Positions 61,468-64,000 of a DNA stretch of 64,000 nt are shown piece after piece. The stretch comes from an uncultured Eubacteriales bacterium. Its GTDB lineage: Bacteria; Bacillota; Clostridia; Christensenellales; Aristaeellaceae. Under the pieces are notes generated by a model. It was not told the DNA's origin. It saw only the letters and a list, made by a program, of their open reading frames with translations, and searched no databases. Numbering within the stretch: the stretch's first letter is position 1; every line of letters begins with the position of its first letter. Where the stretch lies: NCBI GenBank assembly GCA_902801765.1, contig CADCJO010000006.1:1-64000 (forward strand). The letters run 5' to 3'. The position numbers and the translations under genes were made by a program.

Positions 61468-62338
61468 CCACCGTTTCCTCCGGCGCTTTTTCTTCTTCCT
61501 GGCGCGGCGCTTCCAGGGTGATGCGGCCCAGCTTGCCGCCGCGGAACTCGTCCAGAATCACCTGGCAGGCGCGTTCGGTGTCATACACTCCGCCCTTCAT
61601 CAGGAAGCCCCGGCCCTCGCACACCGCGTCCAGCAGCTCTGGCCCGCGCAGGGACGTGTCCTTGATCTTGAACCGCTCCACCACCATGTCCGGCGCGGTT
61701 TCCAGCAGGTCCGTCAATAATTGGATAGAAAGCGCCGCCGTGTCCACCACCTCGTCGCGGATGGCGGCGATGTAAGCCAGCCGCCGCGCGGCCACCGGAT
61801 CGTCCAGGCGCGGCCAGAGCAGGCCGGGGGTATCCATGATTTCCAGGTACGGCGTCACCCGCACCCACTGATTGGAGCGGGTCACGCCCGGCTTGTCCCC
61901 CACCTTGGCGATGCTGCCGCCGTGGAGGCGGTTGATCAGCGTGGATTTGCCCACGTTCGGCACGCCAACAATCATGGCCCGCACGGTCTTTTTGATACCG
62001 CGCTGAGCCGCGCGCTCCACGGTTTCCTTCGCCGCCCGGTCGATCAGGGTCAGGGCGTTTTTCGCCTGTCTGTTCATATCCAGCGCCATGCAGTTGTCAA
62101 TCCCCCGGCGCTTGAATTCTTTCAGCCACTGGCTGGTCAGGTTCGGGTCAGCCAGGTCACTTTTTCCCAGCAGCAGCACCCGTTCCTTTCTGGAGGTAAG
62201 ACGCATCAAATCCGGGTTCCGGCTGGAAAAGGGCAGCCGCGCGTCACATAATTCGATCACCACATCCACCCGCGACAGCTGATCGGACAGCAGCCGTTTT
62301 GCCCGCGCCATATGCCCCGGATACCAATTGATTTCCAT
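61412..62338 (-). CDS. rbgA: RbgA (YlqF), ribosome biogenesis GTPase
   Basis: This 308-residue GTPase helps assemble the 50S subunit. It has the circularly permuted order: G4-like LLGKSDLADP first, then G1 GVPNVGKSTLINR, then G3 DTPG. The N-terminus MEINWYPGHMARAK is diagnostic. The C-terminus is extended by an acidic, Glu-rich tail that lies over the start of rnhB. The ATG at 62338 follows GGAAGG. Confidence 0.93.
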   Translation of the reverse strand: MEINWYPGHMARAKRLLSDQLSRVDVVIELCDARLPFSSRNPDLMRLTSRKERVLLLGKSDLADPNLTSQWLKEFKRRGIDNCMALDMNRQAKNALTLIDRAAKETVERAAQRGIKKTVRAMIVGVPNVGKSTLINRLHGGSIAKVGDKPGVTRSNQWVRVTPYLEIMDTPGLLWPRLDDPVAARRLAYIAAIRDEVVDTAALSIQLLTDLLETAPDMVVERFKIKDTSLRGPELLDAVCEGRGFLMKGGVYDTERACQVILDEFRGGKLGRITLEAPRQEEEKAPEETVDEQDRGEAPGEAERTDSD

Positions 62339-62533
62339 AAACAACGAGCCTTCCAAAATTTGTAATTTAAACGCATGATCGCGTTCTGCTTATAATAAAT
62401 AGCACTTTTTATGAAAAAACGCAAGAGTCAATTTTGCTGTTTTACAATTCTGACGCATTTCAGGCAGGGCATATCTGCCCGGGAAACCGCGCATACTATG
62501 GCCAAGCAATGAAGGCGGGAGGAGCGATGAATT

Positions 62534-64000
62534 TTGTCATTACAGGCGATCATTATGGCGGGCGGCGAGGGCGTTCGATTGCGCCCTTTGACTTCGCACA
62601 CCCCGAAGCCCTTGTGTCCGCTGCTGGGCGAACCGGTGATGGGCTATGCCGTCAAACTGCTCAAAGCACACGGCGTTTCCGATATTGGCGCAACCCTGTG
62701 GTTTCAGCCGCAAAAGATCCGGCGGGCGTTTCACAAGGGCGAACGGTACGGGGTGAAGCTGAAATATTTTGAGGAAAAGGAGCCGGTTGGCACGGCTGGC
62801 AGCGTAAAGCTGGCGAAAAAACTTCTGTCCGACACATTTTTCGTTCTTTCCGGCGACGGGCTGACGGACTGCGATCTGACAGAAGCGATGCGTTTTCACA
62901 AAGAAAAAAAGGCCCTGGCAACGCTGGTATTAAAGCGCGTTTCCATTCCGCTGCCCTACGGGGTGGTGCTGACGGACGGCGACAGCCGCGTGATCCGGTT
63001 TATCGAAAAACCGGATTGGAAGCGGGTGTTCAGCAACCTGGTGAATACCGGGGTGTACATTCTGGAACCCGATATTTTCGATTATATACCAGACACCGGC
63101 ACCCCGGATTTTGGCAAGGATGTTTTCCCCGCGCTGCTTTCCGGCGGCCTGCCGGTGTACGGCTATGAAACGGAGGGCTATTGGTGCGACGTGGGCGACC
63201 AGCGGGCCTACCTGCAGGCGCAGACGGATTTATTTCAAGGGAAGGTTCAGCTCCCCCATGCCTCCGGAATCCATGAAAACGCTCAGCTTGCGCCTTCTGT
63301 CAAAGTCGAAGGCGATTGCTTCATCGGCGATGGCGCAATCATCGGCCCCGGCGCGGTGATCAGAAACGCGGTGATCGGCAGCCGCGCGTACATCGGTCCC
63401 GGCGCGGTCATAGAAAACAGCTGCCTTTGGCAGGATACGGCCGTGCAGGAAAAGGCGCGGATCAGCGGCAGTGTGCTCTGCGACGGCGCGGCGGTGCGTC
63501 AGGGGGCCGAGCTTTCCGACGGCTGCGCTTTGGGTCAGCGGGCGTCGGTGGGCGCTTTCGCGCTGCTGCGGCCCGGCGTGAAGGTGTGGCCCCATTTCCG
63601 GGTCGCGCCGGGAGCGGTTGTTTCGCAGAACGTGACAAGCGGAGATTGGAGCGCGCCGCTGTGGACAGCAGGCGGCGCGGTTTGCGATACGGCGGAAAGC
63701 GTCTGCGCTTTGTGCAGAGCTTATGCGCGGGTAACAGGGGCGAAGCGGGTAATCGTCGGCCACAGCGGTTCGGAAGCTCTTGAAACGCTGGCCGGTGGAG
63801 CGTTCAGCGCCGCAGGCGCAGAAACGTATACGGCAGGAGAAAGCAGCGCCGCCATGCTGGGCGCGCTGATTCGCGCTTTGCGTATGGATGGCGGCGCTTT
63901 TGCCAGTGGCCAGACGCTCCTGTTTTTTGATTCATTCGGATTCCCGCTGTCCGCAAAGCAGACTGCCGCCATGGATACCTGCGTGCTTCGTCAGGACACG
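62534..64000 (+). CDS. Mannose-1-phosphate guanylyltransferase/phosphomannomutase-like fusion (3' end outside window)
   Basis: At least 489 codons, open to the window edge. It starts at TTG 62534, with GGGAGGAG 9 bases before it. The first in-frame ATG lies within the nucleotide-binding motif QAIIMAGGEGVRLRPLT, and an ATG at 62527 is out of frame. Residues 1-235 form a sugar-phosphate nucleotidyltransferase domain (LSGDGLTDCD, FIEKPDW, GYWCDVGD). Residues about 250-360 are hexapeptide repeats of a left-handed beta helix. The remainder (about 375-489) resembles the start of a phosphomannomutase-type domain but is divergent. It may supply nucleotide sugars for surface glycans; its specificity is uncertain. 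Confidence 0.82.
   Translation, partial: MSLQAIIMAGGEGVRLRPLTSHTPKPLCPLLGEPVMGYAVKLLKAHGVSDIGATLWFQPQKIRRAFHKGERYGVKLKYFEEKEPVGTAGSVKLAKKLLSDTFFVLSGDGLTDCDLTEAMRFHKEKKALATLVLKRVSIPLPYGVVLTDGDSRVIRFIEKPDWKRVFSNLVNTGVYILEPDIFDYIPDTGTPDFGKDVFPALLSGGLPVYGYETEGYWCDVGDQRAYLQAQTDLFQGKVQLPHASGIHENAQLAPSVKVEGDCFIGDGAIIGPGAVIRNAVIGSRAYIGPGAVIENSCLWQDTAVQEKARISGSVLCDGAAVRQGAELSDGCALGQRASVGAFALLRPGVKVWPHFRVAPGAVVSQNVTSGDWSAPLWTAGGAVCDTAESVCALCRAYARVTGAKRVIVGHSGSEALETLAGGAFSAAGAETYTAGESSAAMLGALIRALRMDGGAFASGQTLLFFDSFGFPLSAKQTAAMDTCVLRQDT

Noticed and set aside
62434..62772. 112-codon frame starting near the nucleotidyltransferase
   Set aside because: It is out of frame with the clear IIMAGGEGVRLRPLT motif; the real gene starts at TTG 62534 and remains open to the window edge.

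Overview
The window comes from a moderately GC-rich, anaerobic, spore-forming Firmicute of the class Clostridia. This is inferred from SpoVT and SpoIID homologues, a complete Rnf complex, a Re-type citrate synthase, strong AGGAGG ribosome sites often with TTG or GTG starts, and a Bacillus-like rbgA-rnhB-yraN-comM-dprA-topA-trmFO-hslV-hslU block. A gut or rumen relative of Christensenellales/Oscillospirales is plausible but unproven. No rRNA, tRNA or CRISPR array was seen.

Layout. 0.1-1.8 kb: an intracellular pectinesterase/rhamnogalacturonan acetylesterase fusion. 2.0-9.5 kb: spoVT split by a 6,981-bp element that carries a large serine recombinase and AT-richer cell-surface cargo. A 12-bp direct repeat marks both junctions, and joining the ends rebuilds a canonical SpoVT frame. 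9.6-13.4 kb: a tightly overlapping operon of a YitT-like membrane protein, a Card1/Can2-like CARF nuclease, an OmpR regulator and a histidine kinase. 13.8-16.7 kb: SpoIID with three SH3 domains, and a TrmN6-like methyltransferase. 17.1-18.8 kb: a CpsD/CpsB tyrosine kinase and phosphatase pair, bracketed by repeated hairpin elements whose stems differ in sequence but keep their pairing. 19.2-29.3 kb: an Mrp/Mbh-type cation antiporter operon with four large antiporter subunits. 29.7-40.7 kb: ApbE, a NusG-II protein and an Rnf operon in which RnfG is enlarged to about 1,563 residues with eight flavinylation-type motifs. 40.8-44.0 kb: isocitrate dehydrogenase, a GntR regulator and Re-citrate synthase (route to 2-oxoglutarate and glutamate). 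44.1-62.3 kb: small enzymes, cmk/plsC, hslUV, trmFO, topA, dprA, comM, a fused GT-C glycosyltransferase, yraN, rnhB and rbgA. 62.5 kb to the end: a sugar-phosphate nucleotidyltransferase that runs off the window.

How the parts may work together. ApbE would attach FMN to the giant RnfG and to RnfD. Rnf would couple ferredoxin:NAD oxidoreduction to ion pumping, and the neighbouring Mrp-like antiporter could exchange the resulting Na+/H+ gradients. The most notable observations are the spoVT-interrupting element with its recombinase-SpoVT fusion frame, the giant multi-flavin RnfG, the CARF nuclease co-encoded with a two-component system, and the family of compensating hairpin repeats.
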